From positions 1 to 34,879 of the forward strand of contig NZ_JAQGLS010000240.1 of the NCBI RefSeq assembly GCF_028292805.1: a DNA stretch of 34,879 bases, read 5' to 3'. Source of the stretch: Ramlibacter sp. GTDB taxonomy: Bacteria; Pseudomonadota; Gammaproteobacteria; Burkholderiales; Burkholderiaceae_C. The notes under the pieces are model-generated. The model made no database searches, was not told the DNA's origin, and saw only the letters and a program-made list of their open reading frames with translations. Below, piece after piece: positions 19,481-27,805 of the stretch. How positions within the stretch are numbered: position 1 is the stretch's first letter; each line of letters begins with the position of its first letter. The position numbers and the translations under genes were made by a program.

Positions 19481-20571
19481 GCGAAGCGCAGCACCGCGAT
19501 CGGCGGCAGGCCGCGCGAGACGCACTCCCAGCGGCTGCCGCCGTCCTCGCTGATCCACAGGCCGCCGGTGGTCGACCCCAGCGCCAGCGCCAGCACTTCG
19601 CCGTCGGCCGTGCTGTCCAGGCCGTGACGATAGACCAGGTGATAGACATCGCGCGCCGGCAGCCCGTCACCGCGCGCGGTGAACGACTCCTCGCCGTCCC
19701 GCGTCTCGGTCACCACGAGCCGCCCGTTCACCGGCATGCGCCTGGCATCGGAGTTGGCCGGCGCGAACCAGGCGCGCAGCGGCTCGCGCGGGTGCGCCGC
19801 CACCGCAACGCCGAAGCTGCTGGCCACGGCCGCCGTGATGGGTGTCCACAGCGCCCCGCCCTCCACCGACCGGTACATCCCGCCATGGTGCTGCAGCCAG
19901 CGCACGTCGGCTGCGCCGCGCAGGCGGCGATGCGGTGCACGTCCTGGATGTTGCCGTCGTGGCGCCGCTGCGGCGGCGTGTAGGCACCGGCGTCCAGCCC
20001 TTGCGAGGTGTTGGCCCAGGTGGTGCCACCGTCGCGCGTTTGCCAGACACCGCCGCAGGAAACGGCGATCGTCAGGTGCCGCGGATCGCGCGGATCGACC
20101 AGCACCGAGTGGATGCCGGCATGGTCGTAGCCGCCACCGAACCACCCGCGCCGTTCCGGCCGCTCCCACAAGGCTGGTGGCCAGGTGCCAGCTGCGGCCC
20201 GCATCGTCGGAATGGAACAGGCCGGCCGGCAGGCAGCCGGCCCAGAGCCGGCCGGCGCCAGCTTGCAGGCACCACACCAGGTCCACGCTCCACGGCGTGG
20301 CGTCGTCTTTCCAAGGACCATCCTGGGGCTTGGGCGGAAGGGCGGGCGCGGCCACTTCCTGCCAGCTGCCGCCGCCGCCGTCGGTGCTGCGCTGGAGCTT
20401 GACGCCGAAGTGGCCCAGCCGCAGCGCCGCGTACCAGGCGCCGTCGGCCGGATCCGCCAGCACTTGCGTGACCGGCCCGCCCGCGAAGGCCGGCTCGCCC
20501 AGGCGCCAGCCGGTGGCTTGGCGGCGAACCGTGAACAAGCCCTTGCGGGTGCCGACGTGGAGCGTGTGCAT
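19477..20571 (-). CDS. BNR-repeat (sialidase-like) beta-propeller protein with two compensating frameshifts
   Basis: A 364-codon open frame of the WD40/YVTN/BNR-like glycosyl hydrolase-type family; function unknown. Asp-box-like units are visible, such as STDGGGGSWQEV, SDDAGRSWHLA and SEDGGSRWECV. Residues about 134-219 are out of frame and arginine-rich, unlike the rest. In another frame that stretch reads correctly: WERPERRGWFGGGYDHAG, GGVWQTRDGGTTWANTSQG and DGNIQDVHRIAACAAQP. An extra base near 20170-20171 shifts out, and a missing base near 19908-19911 shifts back. The gene is therefore either mutated in its middle or misread in assembly. GGAG lies eight bases before the ATG. It starts 3 bp after the MoaD/ThiS-like gene. 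Confidence 0.8.
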   Translation of the reverse strand: MHTLHVGTRKGLFTVRRQATGWRLGEPAFAGGPVTQVLADPADGAWYAALRLGHFGVKLQRSTDGGGGSWQEVAAPALPPKPQDGPWKDDATPWSVDLVWCLQAGAGRLWAGCLPAGLFHSDDAGRSWHLATSLVGAAGTARVVRWRLRPCRHPLGAGRSARSAAPDDRRFLRRCLANARRWHHLGQHLARAGRRCLHAAAAAPRRQHPGRAPHRRLRGAADVRWLQHHGGMYRSVEGGALWTPITAAVASSFGVAVAAHPREPLRAWFAPANSDARRMPVNGRLVVTETRDGEESFTARGDGLPARDVYHLVYRHGLDSTADGEVLALALGSTTGGLWISEDGGSRWECVSRGLPPIAVLRFA

Positions 20572-20574
20572 GGT

Positions 20575-20845
20575 TCAAGCTCCGGTGAGTGCCTGGATGA
20601 CCATCACGGTGTCGCCGGGCCCCAGCGGCGTGTCCTGGCGGCTGCGGCTGGGAATCATCTGCCCGTTGACGAACACGGCCACGTGCTTGCGCACGGCACC
20701 TTGTTCGTCCAGCACGTAGCCGCGCAACGCCGGGGCGGCAAGGAACGCGGCATCCAGCGGTCGCGGCCAGGGTGGCGGCGCTGGCCTGCTGGTCGGGGCA
20801 GGCAAGGTGCCGGGTCAGCACCGCAGCGAAGCGCACGGTGGGCAT
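20575..20845 (-). pseudogene. MoaD/ThiS family ubiquitin-like protein, frameshifted
   Basis: The N-terminal part starts at 20845, MPTVRFAAVLTRHLACPDQQ. The C-terminal part, LDAAFLAAPALRGYVLDEQ and VRKHVAVFVNGQMIPSRSR, lies in another frame. Removing one base of the GG at 20759-20760 joins them into an 89-residue MoaD/ThiS-like protein of normal size. The undamaged second frame alone would give a 76-residue protein with a spurious start. MoaD and ThiS normally end in Gly-Gly and carry sulfur as a thiocarboxylate; this one ends TGA (Thr-Gly-Ala), so the sulfur-carrier role is doubtful. The gene is coupled to the BNR-repeat gene (3 bp). Whether the shift is real or a sequencing error cannot be told here. 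Confidence 0.75.
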
Positions 20846-21054
20846 GGGCTGGGATTGCACACCGGGCTGCTGAAGGCGTCAAGCGACGATCATGCCGGCA
20901 ACTGCAGCGGTGTGCCCCTCCCGCCGCGCCGGGACCGGGCGACCCGCCCTGGCGAATGTCCCCGGCGCGGGCCTCGGCTCCGGCTGCGACCCGCTCCTCC
21001 TGCTTTACGTCGCCACGACGGGGCGCCCGATCCTGGCGCTGCGCCGTGCGAACG

Positions 21055-24000
21055 TCACTTCGCGACCAGGTCCTGGTCGTGGTGCGCAATCGCGGTATCG
21101 GCGGCGACCGTCGTCTTGGCGCCGGGCACCTTGCCGCGGGCGAACACCGAGTACATGGTGGGCACCACGAAGATGGTCAGCAGCGTGCCCAGCGACATGC
21201 CGCCCACGATCACCCAGCCGATCTGCTGGCGGCTTTCGGCGCCGGCGCCGCTGGCCAGGGCCAGCGGCAGCGCGCCCAGCACCATGGCACCGGTGGTCAT
21301 CAGGATCGGGCGCAGCCGCTGCGACGCGGCCTTGACGATCGCATCCACCGTGGACAGCCCGTGTTCGCGCAGCTGGTTGGTGAACTCCACGATCAGGATG
21401 CCGTGCTTGGTGATCAGCCCCACCAGCGTGATCAGCCCGATCTGCGAGTACACGTTGAGCGAGCCGCCCGACCACTTGAGCGCCAGCAGCGCGCCTATCA
21501 TCGACAGCGGCACGGCCAGCATGATCACCAGCGGGTCCAGGAAGCTTTCGAACTGCGCGGCCAGCACCAGGAAAATAAACACCAGCGACAGCACGAACAC
21601 GATGGCCAGCGCGCCTTGCGAGTTGCGAAATTCGCGCGAGGTGCCGTTCAGGTCGGTCGTGTAGCCGGGCTTGAGCACCTTGGCGGCGGCCTGGTTCATG
21701 AAGGTCAGCGCCTCGCCCAGGGAGTAATCGGGCGACAGGTTGGCTGAGATGGTGGCCGAGCGGCGCTGACCGAAGTGGTTCAACTCGCGCGGGCTGACGT
21801 TCTCGCTGATCTTGACCAGCGCCGACAGCGGGACCACGGTGTCGTTGCGGCCGCGCACGTAGATGCCGTCGATGTCCTCGGGCGTGGTGCGGCCGGACGA
21901 CTGGATCTGCACGATCACGTCGTACTGCTCGGCTTCGCGCTTGTAGCGCGTGACGTTGCGCCCGCCCAGCATGGTCTCGATGGCCTTGGCCACCGCGTCC
22001 ACCGGCACGCCCATGTCGGCGGCCTTGGCGCGATCGATGTCCAGCCGCAACTCCGGCTTGTTCAGGCGCAGATCGACGTCCGGCTGCAGGATGCCGGGCT
22101 GCTTGGCGATCTCGTCCAGCATCTGGCGCACCACCTGGTTCAGGTTCTGGTAGCTGTCCGAGGTCTGGATCACGAAGTTCACCGGCCGGTCGCGAAAGCC
22201 CTGCCCCAGCGACGGCGGCGTGATCGGAAAGGCGTTCACCCCCGGCAGCGCCGCCATCTTCGGCCCCATCTCGCGCGCCAGCTCGATGGTGCTGCGCTTG
22301 CGCTCTTCCCAGTCGACCGTGCGGTAGGTGACGTTGCCCTGCGACACCGACGGATTGCCGACGTTGGCGAAGATGCGGTCGAACTCGGGGTACTGCTGGC
22401 CCAGCCGTTCCAGCTCGCGGGCGTAGCGGTTGGTGTATTCCAGCGTGGCGCCGTCGGGCGCGGTGATGTTGGACGAGATCACGCCGCGATCCTCGATCGG
22501 CGACAGCTCCGCGCGCATGCTCGGATAGACGAACGAGATCGCCACCGCGCTGAGCAGCATGATGCCGATCACCAGCCAGCGCGCCTGCACGAGCACCCGG
22601 CGCACCATCACGCCGGCGCCACGCTGCCCCGGCTGTGGCTGGTAGCCGGTCGTGATGATCCAGCGCAGCAGGCGGGCGTAGCCGTTCGACAGCCCGGTCA
22701 GCAGCCGCTCCATGGTGCGGTCGAACCAGTTCGGCTTGGGGTTGTGGCGCAGCAGCAGCGAGCACATCATCGGCGTCAGCGTCAGGGCCACGAAGCCCGA
22801 GACCACCACGGCACCGGCCAGCGCCAGCGCGAACTCGATGAACAAGCGGCCGGTGCGCCCGGGCGTGAACGCCAGCGGCGCGTACACGGCCACCAGGGTC
22901 AGCGTCATCGTGATCACCGCGAAGCCGATTTCGCGCGCCCCCTTGATGGCGGCGGAGAACGGGTCCAGCCCCTCCTCGATGTGCCGGAAGATGTTCTCCA
23001 GCATCACGATCGCGTCGTCCACCACCAGCCCGATCGCCAGCACCAGGGCCAGCAGCGTGAGCGTGTTGATGGAAAAGCCGGCCAGCGCCATCAGCGCGAA
23101 GGTGCCCACCAGGCTGACCGGGATGGTCACGATCGGGATGATGGAGGCGCGGAAGGTGCGCAGGAACACGAAGATCACCAGCGCCACCAGCACGACGGCC
23201 TCGATGATGGTGGTGTAGACGTTCCTGATCGAGCGGTCGATGAAGACCGAGTTGTCGTTGGCGATGTCGATCACGACGTCGCCCGGCAGGTCCTGCTTGA
23301 GCTTGGGGATCATCTCCCGCACGCCCTGCGACAGCTCCAGCGGGTTGGCCGTGGCCTGCCGGATCACGCCGGCGGAGATCGCGTCGCGGCCGTTCAGGCG
23401 CACCGCGCTGCGCTCGTCTGCGGCGCCCTCCTCCACCCGCGCCACGTCGCGGATCTTGACCGGGTAGCCGTTGACGCTCTTGATCGTGATGTCGCCGAAC
23501 TGCGCCGGCCGGACCAGGTCGGTCTGCGAGGTGACGCTGAACTCGCGCTGCTGCGACTCGATGCGCCCGCCCGGCAGCTCCAGGTTGCTGCGGCGGATCG
23601 CGTCCTCGACGTCCTGGGAGGTCAGCCTGAAGCCGGCCAGCTTCTGCGCGTCCAGCCAGACCCGCATGGCGTACTTGCGCTCGCCGTAGATGCGCACGTC
23701 GGCCACGCCGGTCACCGTCTGCAGCCGCGGCTTGGCGATGCGGGCGACCATGTCGTTGATCTGCAGCCGCGTCATGGTGTCGCTGGAGAAGGTCAGGAAG
23801 ATGACGGGGAACGCGTCAGCCTCCACCTTGGCGATCACCGGCTCGTCGATTTCCTGCGGCAGCCGGTTGCGCACCCGCGCGGTGCGGTCGCGCACCTCGG
23901 CGGCCGCGGCGTCCGGGTCTTTCTCGAGCCGGAAGCGCACCGAGATCTGGCTTTGCTCGGCGCGGCTGATGGAGGTGATCACGTCGACGGCGTCGATGCC

Positions 24001-24216
24001 GGCGATGGAGTCTTCCAGCGGCTTGGAGATCTGGGATTCGATCACCTCGGCCGATGCGCCGGGATAGCGGGTGGTGACGGTCACCACCGGCTCGTCGATC
24101 TTCGGGTATTCGCGCACCGACAGTCGGTCGAAACTGACCGCGCCGACCAGCACGATCAGCAGGGACAGCACGGTGGCGAACACCGGCCGCCGGATGGCAA
24201 TTTCGGGCAACTGCAT
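21055..24216 (-). CDS. RND efflux pump, inner-membrane permease (HAE1 family)
   Basis: A proton-driven multidrug efflux permease of the AcrB/MexB/MdtB class, 1053 residues. The N-terminus MQLPEIAIRRPVFATVLSLL leads into TM1. Two large periplasmic loops separate the sets of membrane helices. The proton-relay aspartates lie in GLVVDDAIVMLENI (D400, D401), followed by FMALTLTPMMCS-like sequence after TM6. The ATG at 24216 is preferred over the TTG one codon earlier, because AGGAG then sits seven bases upstream. It follows the adaptor gene by 18 bp on the same strand. There is no outer-membrane channel gene nearby, so a TolC-type partner must be encoded elsewhere. Confidence 0.95.
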   Translation of the reverse strand: MQLPEIAIRRPVFATVLSLLIVLVGAVSFDRLSVREYPKIDEPVVTVTTRYPGASAEVIESQISKPLEDSIAGIDAVDVITSISRAEQSQISVRFRLEKDPDAAAAEVRDRTARVRNRLPQEIDEPVIAKVEADAFPVIFLTFSSDTMTRLQINDMVARIAKPRLQTVTGVADVRIYGERKYAMRVWLDAQKLAGFRLTSQDVEDAIRRSNLELPGGRIESQQREFSVTSQTDLVRPAQFGDITIKSVNGYPVKIRDVARVEEGAADERSAVRLNGRDAISAGVIRQATANPLELSQGVREMIPKLKQDLPGDVVIDIANDNSVFIDRSIRNVYTTIIEAVVLVALVIFVFLRTFRASIIPIVTIPVSLVGTFALMALAGFSINTLTLLALVLAIGLVVDDAIVMLENIFRHIEEGLDPFSAAIKGAREIGFAVITMTLTLVAVYAPLAFTPGRTGRLFIEFALALAGAVVVSGFVALTLTPMMCSLLLRHNPKPNWFDRTMERLLTGLSNGYARLLRWIITTGYQPQPGQRGAGVMVRRVLVQARWLVIGIMLLSAVAISFVYPSMRAELSPIEDRGVISSNITAPDGATLEYTNRYARELERLGQQYPEFDRIFANVGNPSVSQGNVTYRTVDWEERKRSTIELAREMGPKMAALPGVNAFPITPPSLGQGFRDRPVNFVIQTSDSYQNLNQVVRQMLDEIAKQPGILQPDVDLRLNKPELRLDIDRAKAADMGVPVDAVAKAIETMLGGRNVTRYKREAEQYDVIVQIQSSGRTTPEDIDGIYVRGRNDTVVPLSALVKISENVSPRELNHFGQRRSATISANLSPDYSLGEALTFMNQAAAKVLKPGYTTDLNGTSREFRNSQGALAIVFVLSLVFIFLVLAAQFESFLDPLVIMLAVPLSMIGALLALKWSGGSLNVYSQIGLITLVGLITKHGILIVEFTNQLREHGLSTVDAIVKAASQRLRPILMTTGAMVLGALPLALASGAGAESRQQIGWVIVGGMSLGTLLTIFVVPTMYSVFARGKVPGAKTTVAADTAIAHHDQDLVAK

Positions 24217-24234
24217 CAAGGGGCTCCTGGGGCG

Positions 24235-25533
24235 TCAGCCGGCCGCGCGACGCGGGGCCTGACGCTGGCGGTCGTTGCCGCCCGGTTGCACGGTGGCCAG
24301 GGCGCCGCAAGGGGTGCCGGGCGCGGCCGGCACCACCTGGGCCAGCGCCGGCACCGGGCGGCCCGGGCCGCCGGCAGTGGCGGTGGCGGGCTGGCCGCCA
24401 CGGGGCAGTTCCAGCACCCGCACCGGCATGCCGTCGCGCTGGATGCGCTGCTGGCCGGCCGTCACCACCAGGTCGCCGGCCTGCAGGCCCTGGGTGATCT
24501 CCACCTTGCCGGGCTGGCGGATGCCGACCTTGATCTCGACGCGCTGGGCGATCCGGGTGTCCTGGTCCGGGCCGTCGACCAGCTTGTACACGTACTGGCG
24601 GCCGGCTTGCGGCACGATCGCTTCCTCCGGGATCACGCGGGCGCCGTCGCGTACGCCGAACACCGGCGTGATGCGCGCGAACATGCCCGGGCGCAACTGC
24701 AGGTGGCGGTTGTCGATGCAGCCGCGCACGCCCACCGAGCGACCGTTGGCGTCCACCAGCGGGTCGATGGCGAGCACGACGGCGGTGTAGCGCTGGCCCG
24801 GCAGCGCGTCGACGTCGACCATGGCCGTCTGGCCGGGCCGCAGCTTGGTCTGGAAGCGCTCGGGCAGCCGGAAGTCGACAAAGACCGCATCCAGGTCTTC
24901 GATGTTGACGATGTCGGCGCCGTCCTTGAGGTAGTCGCCCACGCTGACGTTGCGGATGCCGGCGACGCCGTCGAACGGCGCCACGATCTTCAGCCGGGCC
25001 AGCATGGCGCGCGCCAGCGACAGCTTGGCCTCGGCCACCTGCAGGTGGGCCGCGCTCTCGTCGACCGCGCGCTGGGCGATGAATTTCTCTTCCACCAGTT
25101 CCTGGTTGCGCCGGTGGTTGGCACGGGCGATCGAGACCTCGGCCTCGGCCTGCTTGACCTGGGCCATCGGCAGCTGGTCGTCCAGCTGCACCAGCAGCTG
25201 GCCGCGCCGCACCCGCTGCGCATCGCGAAAGTTGATCTGGGTCACCCGACCCGACACCTCGGGCCGCAGCACCACGCTCTGGCGCGACCGCAGGCTGCCC
25301 ACCGCCTGGGCGTCATCGGTCAGCGTGGCCAGCTCGACCCGCGCCACTTCCACCGACGGCGCGCGAGCGGGGCCGCTGCCGGTCGTGGAAGCGCCACCGG
25401 GCCCGGCCGAAGCGGCTGCGGCGTTGTCCTGCGCCGCGGGTTGCGCCGGCTTGTGCTGGAACCACCAGGCGCCGGCGGACACCGCGGCGATCCCGACCAC
25501 CGCCACCACTGTATGGACTGCCTTCAATGCCAT
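24235..25533 (-). CDS. RND efflux pump, periplasmic adaptor subunit
   Basis: A membrane fusion protein of 432 residues that links the RND permease to an outer-membrane channel. MALKAVHTVVAVVGIAAVSAG is an N-terminal membrane anchor, and a Pro/Ala linker follows. The lipoyl/barrel-sandwich halves are seen in SVVLRPEVSGRVTQINF and APFDGVAGIRNVSVGDYL, with a helical hairpin between them (VKQAEAEVSIARANHRRNQ). The beta-barrel and membrane-proximal domains follow. The C-terminal 50 residues are Gly/Pro-rich and end QRQAPRRAAG. ATG 25533 is used. It begins 179 bp after rnhA, in a gap with an AT-rich palindrome. Confidence 0.94.
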   Translation of the reverse strand: MALKAVHTVVAVVGIAAVSAGAWWFQHKPAQPAAQDNAAAASAGPGGASTTGSGPARAPSVEVARVELATLTDDAQAVGSLRSRQSVVLRPEVSGRVTQINFRDAQRVRRGQLLVQLDDQLPMAQVKQAEAEVSIARANHRRNQELVEEKFIAQRAVDESAAHLQVAEAKLSLARAMLARLKIVAPFDGVAGIRNVSVGDYLKDGADIVNIEDLDAVFVDFRLPERFQTKLRPGQTAMVDVDALPGQRYTAVVLAIDPLVDANGRSVGVRGCIDNRHLQLRPGMFARITPVFGVRDGARVIPEEAIVPQAGRQYVYKLVDGPDQDTRIAQRVEIKVGIRQPGKVEITQGLQAGDLVVTAGQQRIQRDGMPVRVLELPRGGQPATATAGGPGRPVPALAQVVPAAPGTPCGALATVQPGGNDRQRQAPRRAAG

Positions 25534-25663
25534 GACTACCGATCCGTCGAAAAATGTGCGTGCGGGCGCGCCGCGGACAGGCCCGCAGCCAAACTGCCAA
25601 TGTAACAGCAGGTGAGCAAAGCGCCACCTGCCGCCGGCCATGGGCAGAGCCAGGGAGGCCGAA

Positions 25664-25679
25664 TAAATGCCGGTATTTA
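25664..25679. promoter_or_regulatory. AT-rich palindrome upstream of the RND operon
   Basis: TAAAT-GCCGGT-ATTTA is an inverted repeat in the rnhA-to-adaptor gap. TTTAC at 25676-25680 recurs at 25687-25691, 11 bp on. The AT-rich patch stands out in this GC-rich region. It may be a regulator site for the pump or part of the rnhA 3' end; no regulator gene lies beside it. Confidence 0.35.
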
Positions 25680-25712
25680 CGGGCTCTTTACATTTTCGGC
25701 GGGGGGCGGCCG

Positions 25713-26162
25713 CTAGCGCTTGCCCAGCGTCTGCTCCACCCCGAGGTTGGCCAGCGCGTCGGCCCGCTCGTTGCCCGCGTCGCCGTTGTGGCCGCGCACC
25801 CAGCGCCAGTCGATCGTGTGCCCGCCGTTGGCCACCAGCGCATCCAGCCGCTGCCACAGCTCGACGTTCTTGACCGGCTGCTTGGCGGCTGTCTTCCAGC
25901 CCTTGGCCTTCCAGCCGGGAAGCCACTCCGTGATGCCCTTGAGCACGTACTGGCTGTCCAGGTAGAGCGTGACGGCGCACGGCCGTTTCAGCGCCTCCAG
26001 CGCCTGGATCACGGCCATCATCTCCATGCGGTTGTTGGTGGTGTTGGGCTCGCCGCCATACAGCTCTTTCTGGGTGGCGCCCGAGCGCATCAGCACGCCC
26101 CAGCCCCCGGGGCCCGGGTTGCCCTTGCAGGCGCCGTCGGTGTAGATCTCGATCTGGTTCAT
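25713..26162 (-). CDS. rnhA: Ribonuclease HI
   Basis: RNase HI cuts the RNA strand of RNA-DNA hybrids, removing R-loops and primers. The 149 residues match the bacterial length. Catalytic residues are present: D9 in [16 protein letters not shown]47 in [10 protein letters not shown]69 in [11 protein letters not shown] and D135 in NERADALAN, with the assisting His125 in VRGHNGD. The substrate-binding basic handle, [17 protein letters not shown], is intact. The start lies 7 bp after the methyltransferase stop, so the two are likely co-transcribed. This pairing, with glyoxalase II divergent, is common in Proteobacteria. Confidence 0.97.
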   Translation of the reverse strand: MNQIEIYTDGACKGNPGPGGWGVLMRSGATQKELYGGEPNTTNNRMEMMAVIQALEALKRPCAVTLYLDSQYVLKGITEWLPGWKAKGWKTAAKQPVKNVELWQRLDALVANGGHTIDWRWVRGHNGDAGNERADALANLGVEQTLGKR

Positions 26163-26169
26163 GTCACTT

Positions 26170-26961
26170 TCATTGTTGCGGCAGATTCCCGCTGCGGTGG
26201 CTGCGGTGGCTGCGGTTGGCCAGCGGCACCGGCGCGGTCGCCCGCGCCACGGCCTGCCTCCAGGGCGGCCCGATCAACTTGACGCCACGCACCCGCTTGG
26301 CGGCCACGATGAAGTAGACGGCGCCGAAGATTGGCCACCAGCGCTCGCCCACCGCGTCCATCCAGTCGTAGCGCGACAGCCATTTCTCGCTCGCCATGGC
26401 CGGTCGCCAGCAGCCGAAAGTGCTGCTTTCGACCTCGAAACTCAAGAGCCGCAGCCAATCGCGCAGGCGCCGGTAGCCGATGTAGTCGCCGGCGTCGGGC
26501 AGGTACAGCTCGCCGAACCCGAGCTTGCGATAGAGGTGGGCGCGCTTTTGCCGCAGGCCCCACAGGCTGGCCGGGTTCAGGCAGCAGATCACCACCTTGC
26601 CTTCGGGCACCAGCACCCGCTCCACCTCGCGCAGCGTGGCGTGCGGATCGACGTTCAACTCGAGCGAGTGCGGCAGCACCACCAGGTCGAGGCTGTTCTC
26701 CTCGAACGGCAGCGCGCCGTAGCTGGTGACCAGCGCCGGCTTGACAGCGGCGGCCAGCGACTGCGGCTCGCCCAGGGCCAGCCACTTGTGCGGCATGCGG
26801 TTGGCGGCGAGCGTGTCCAGCTCCGGCAAACCGAGCTGCAGCGCGTGGTAACCGAAGATGTCGCCGACGGCGCGATCGAACTCCGCCCGCTCCCAGGCCA
26901 GAAGATACTGGCCAGGCGGGGTTTCAAACCACTGCTGCATTCCTATAATCTGGTCGCTCAT
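26170..26961 (-). CDS. Class I SAM-dependent methyltransferase
   Basis: A 263-residue methyltransferase of the type regularly found between glyoxalase II and rnh[20 protein letters not shown] opens the domain. [13 protein letters not shown] precedes the SAM site. The motif-like block [27 protein letters not shown] is the acidic-strand and post-motif region, written here in parts: [10 protein letters not shown] and [16 protein letters not shown]. The usual GxGxG loop is replaced by a variable [17 protein letters not shown] stretch, so the substrate is unknown. The ATG at 26961 is chosen from the family start; ATG 26940 is an alternative with a Shine-Dalgarno only two bases away. The start codon overlaps that of the divergent glyoxalase II gene in a shared CATG. 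Confidence 0.86.
   Translation of the reverse strand: MSDQIIGMQQWFETPPGQYLLAWERAEFDRAVGDIFGYHALQLGLPELDTLAANRMPHKWLALGEPQSLAAAVKPALVTSYGALPFEENSLDLVVLPHSLELNVDPHATLREVERVLVPEGKVVICCLNPASLWGLRQKRAHLYRKLGFGELYLPDAGDYIGYRRLRDWLRLLSFEVESSTFGCWRPAMASEKWLSRYDWMDAVGERWWPIFGAVYFIVAAKRVRGVKLIGPPWRQAVARATAPVPLANRSHRSHRSGNLPQQ
26944..26949 (+). promoter_or_regulatory. Consensus -10 box of glo2
   Basis: TATAAT matches the consensus perfectly and ends ten bases before the glo2 ATG. A start at the usual distance would leave at most a few bases of leader. TTTCAA at 26922-26927 is a weak -35. The box lies inside the methyltransferase coding region. Confidence 0.6.
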
Positions 26962-27805
26962 GAAGTTGATCCCGCTGCCCGCATTCCAGGACAACTACCT
27001 TTGGCTGTTGCAAGACGGCCAGCGCGCCCTCGTCGTCGACCCCGGCGATGCGCAGCCGGTGCTGGCGTACCTGGAACAGGCCGGCCTGCGACTCGAGGCG
27101 ATTCTAGTCACCCACCACCACCAGGATCACACCGGTGGCGTGGATGCACTGCGCCAGGCCACCGGCGCCAAGGTCTGGGGCCCCGCCCGCGAGCGCATCC
27201 CGGAGCCCGTCCTCCGCCTGTCCGAAGGCGATGCCATCGAGGTCCTCGGCCTGCGCTTCGAGGTGTTCGACGTGCCCGGCCACACGGCCGGCCACATCGC
27301 GTACTACTGCGCCGACACTGCTGGCCCCCAAGGAACTTCGTCCCGGCCCCCCGAGGCGGCGCATCCGGCCGGGGGCGGCCCGGCGCCGGACGACGGCGCC
27401 CCGCTGCTGTTTTGCGGCGACACCCTGTTTTCCGGCGGCTGCGGCCGTCTGTTCGAGGGCACGCCGGCGCAGATGCTGTCGTCCCTGGACAAGCTCGCGG
27501 CGTTGCCGGGAGCCACGCGGGTGTGCTGCACGCACGAATACACGCTGTCCAACCTGAACTTTGCAATCGCGGTGGAACCGCGCAACACGGATCTGGCGCA
27601 TTACCGGCAACAATGCGTGGCGCTGCGGGCGCGCGGCGAGCCCACCCTGCCCTCCAGCATCGCGCTGGAAACCAGAATCAATCCCTTCTTGCGCGCCCGG
27701 GTCCCGGCGGTGGCGCAGGTAGCGCACGCGCATGACGGCGCCAACGAAAACGACGCGGTCGCGGTGTTCGCGAGCTTGCGGCAATGGAAGAACGAATTCA
27801 GATGA
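26960..27805 (+). CDS. gloB: Hydroxyacylglutathione hydrolase (glyoxalase II)
   Basis: This metallo-beta-lactamase-fold enzyme hydrolyses S-lactoylglutathione to lactate and glutathione, completing methylglyoxal removal. Length is 281 residues, longer than the usual ~255. Metal ligands are in THHHQDH at 51-57, H108 (PGHTAGH), D154 (FCGDTLF) and H192 (THEYT). An extra ~30 residues at 119-148, rich in Gly, Pro and Ala, sit between the PGHTAGHIAYY strand and LLFCGDT. The DNA there is GC-rich and palindromic. No Shine-Dalgarno is present, and the -10 box lies ten bases away. The stop overlaps the transglycosylase start by 4 bp (ATGA). Confidence 0.95.
   Translation: MKLIPLPAFQDNYLWLLQDGQRALVVDPGDAQPVLAYLEQAGLRLEAILVTHHHQDHTGGVDALRQATGAKVWGPARERIPEPVLRLSEGDAIEVLGLRFEVFDVPGHTAGHIAYYCADTAGPQGTSSRPPEAAHPAGGGPAPDDGAPLLFCGDTLFSGGCGRLFEGTPAQMLSSLDKLAALPGATRVCCTHEYTLSNLNFAIAVEPRNTDLAHYRQQCVALRARGEPTLPSSIALETRINPFLRARVPAVAQVAHAHDGANENDAVAVFASLRQWKNEFR
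27314..27403 (+). repeat. In-frame GC-rich insertion in glo2
   Basis: The 90-bp segment codes for the Gly/Pro/Ala-rich stretch at residues 119-148, which has no counterpart in the usual fold. It includes GCCCCCCGAGG and GGGGGCGGCCCGGC, able to pair as a hairpin (GCCCCC with GGGGGC). The same blocks occur in the hairpin after ilvH, so it looks like a short intergenic palindromic element captured in frame. Confidence 0.45.

Noticed and set aside
21775-25605. A 1276-codon open frame antisense to the RND genes
   Set aside because: It runs across two well-supported genes on the other strand and is His/Asp/Gly/Arg-rich, as expected for a reverse-frame reading of high-GC codons. No recognisable domain and no start signal.
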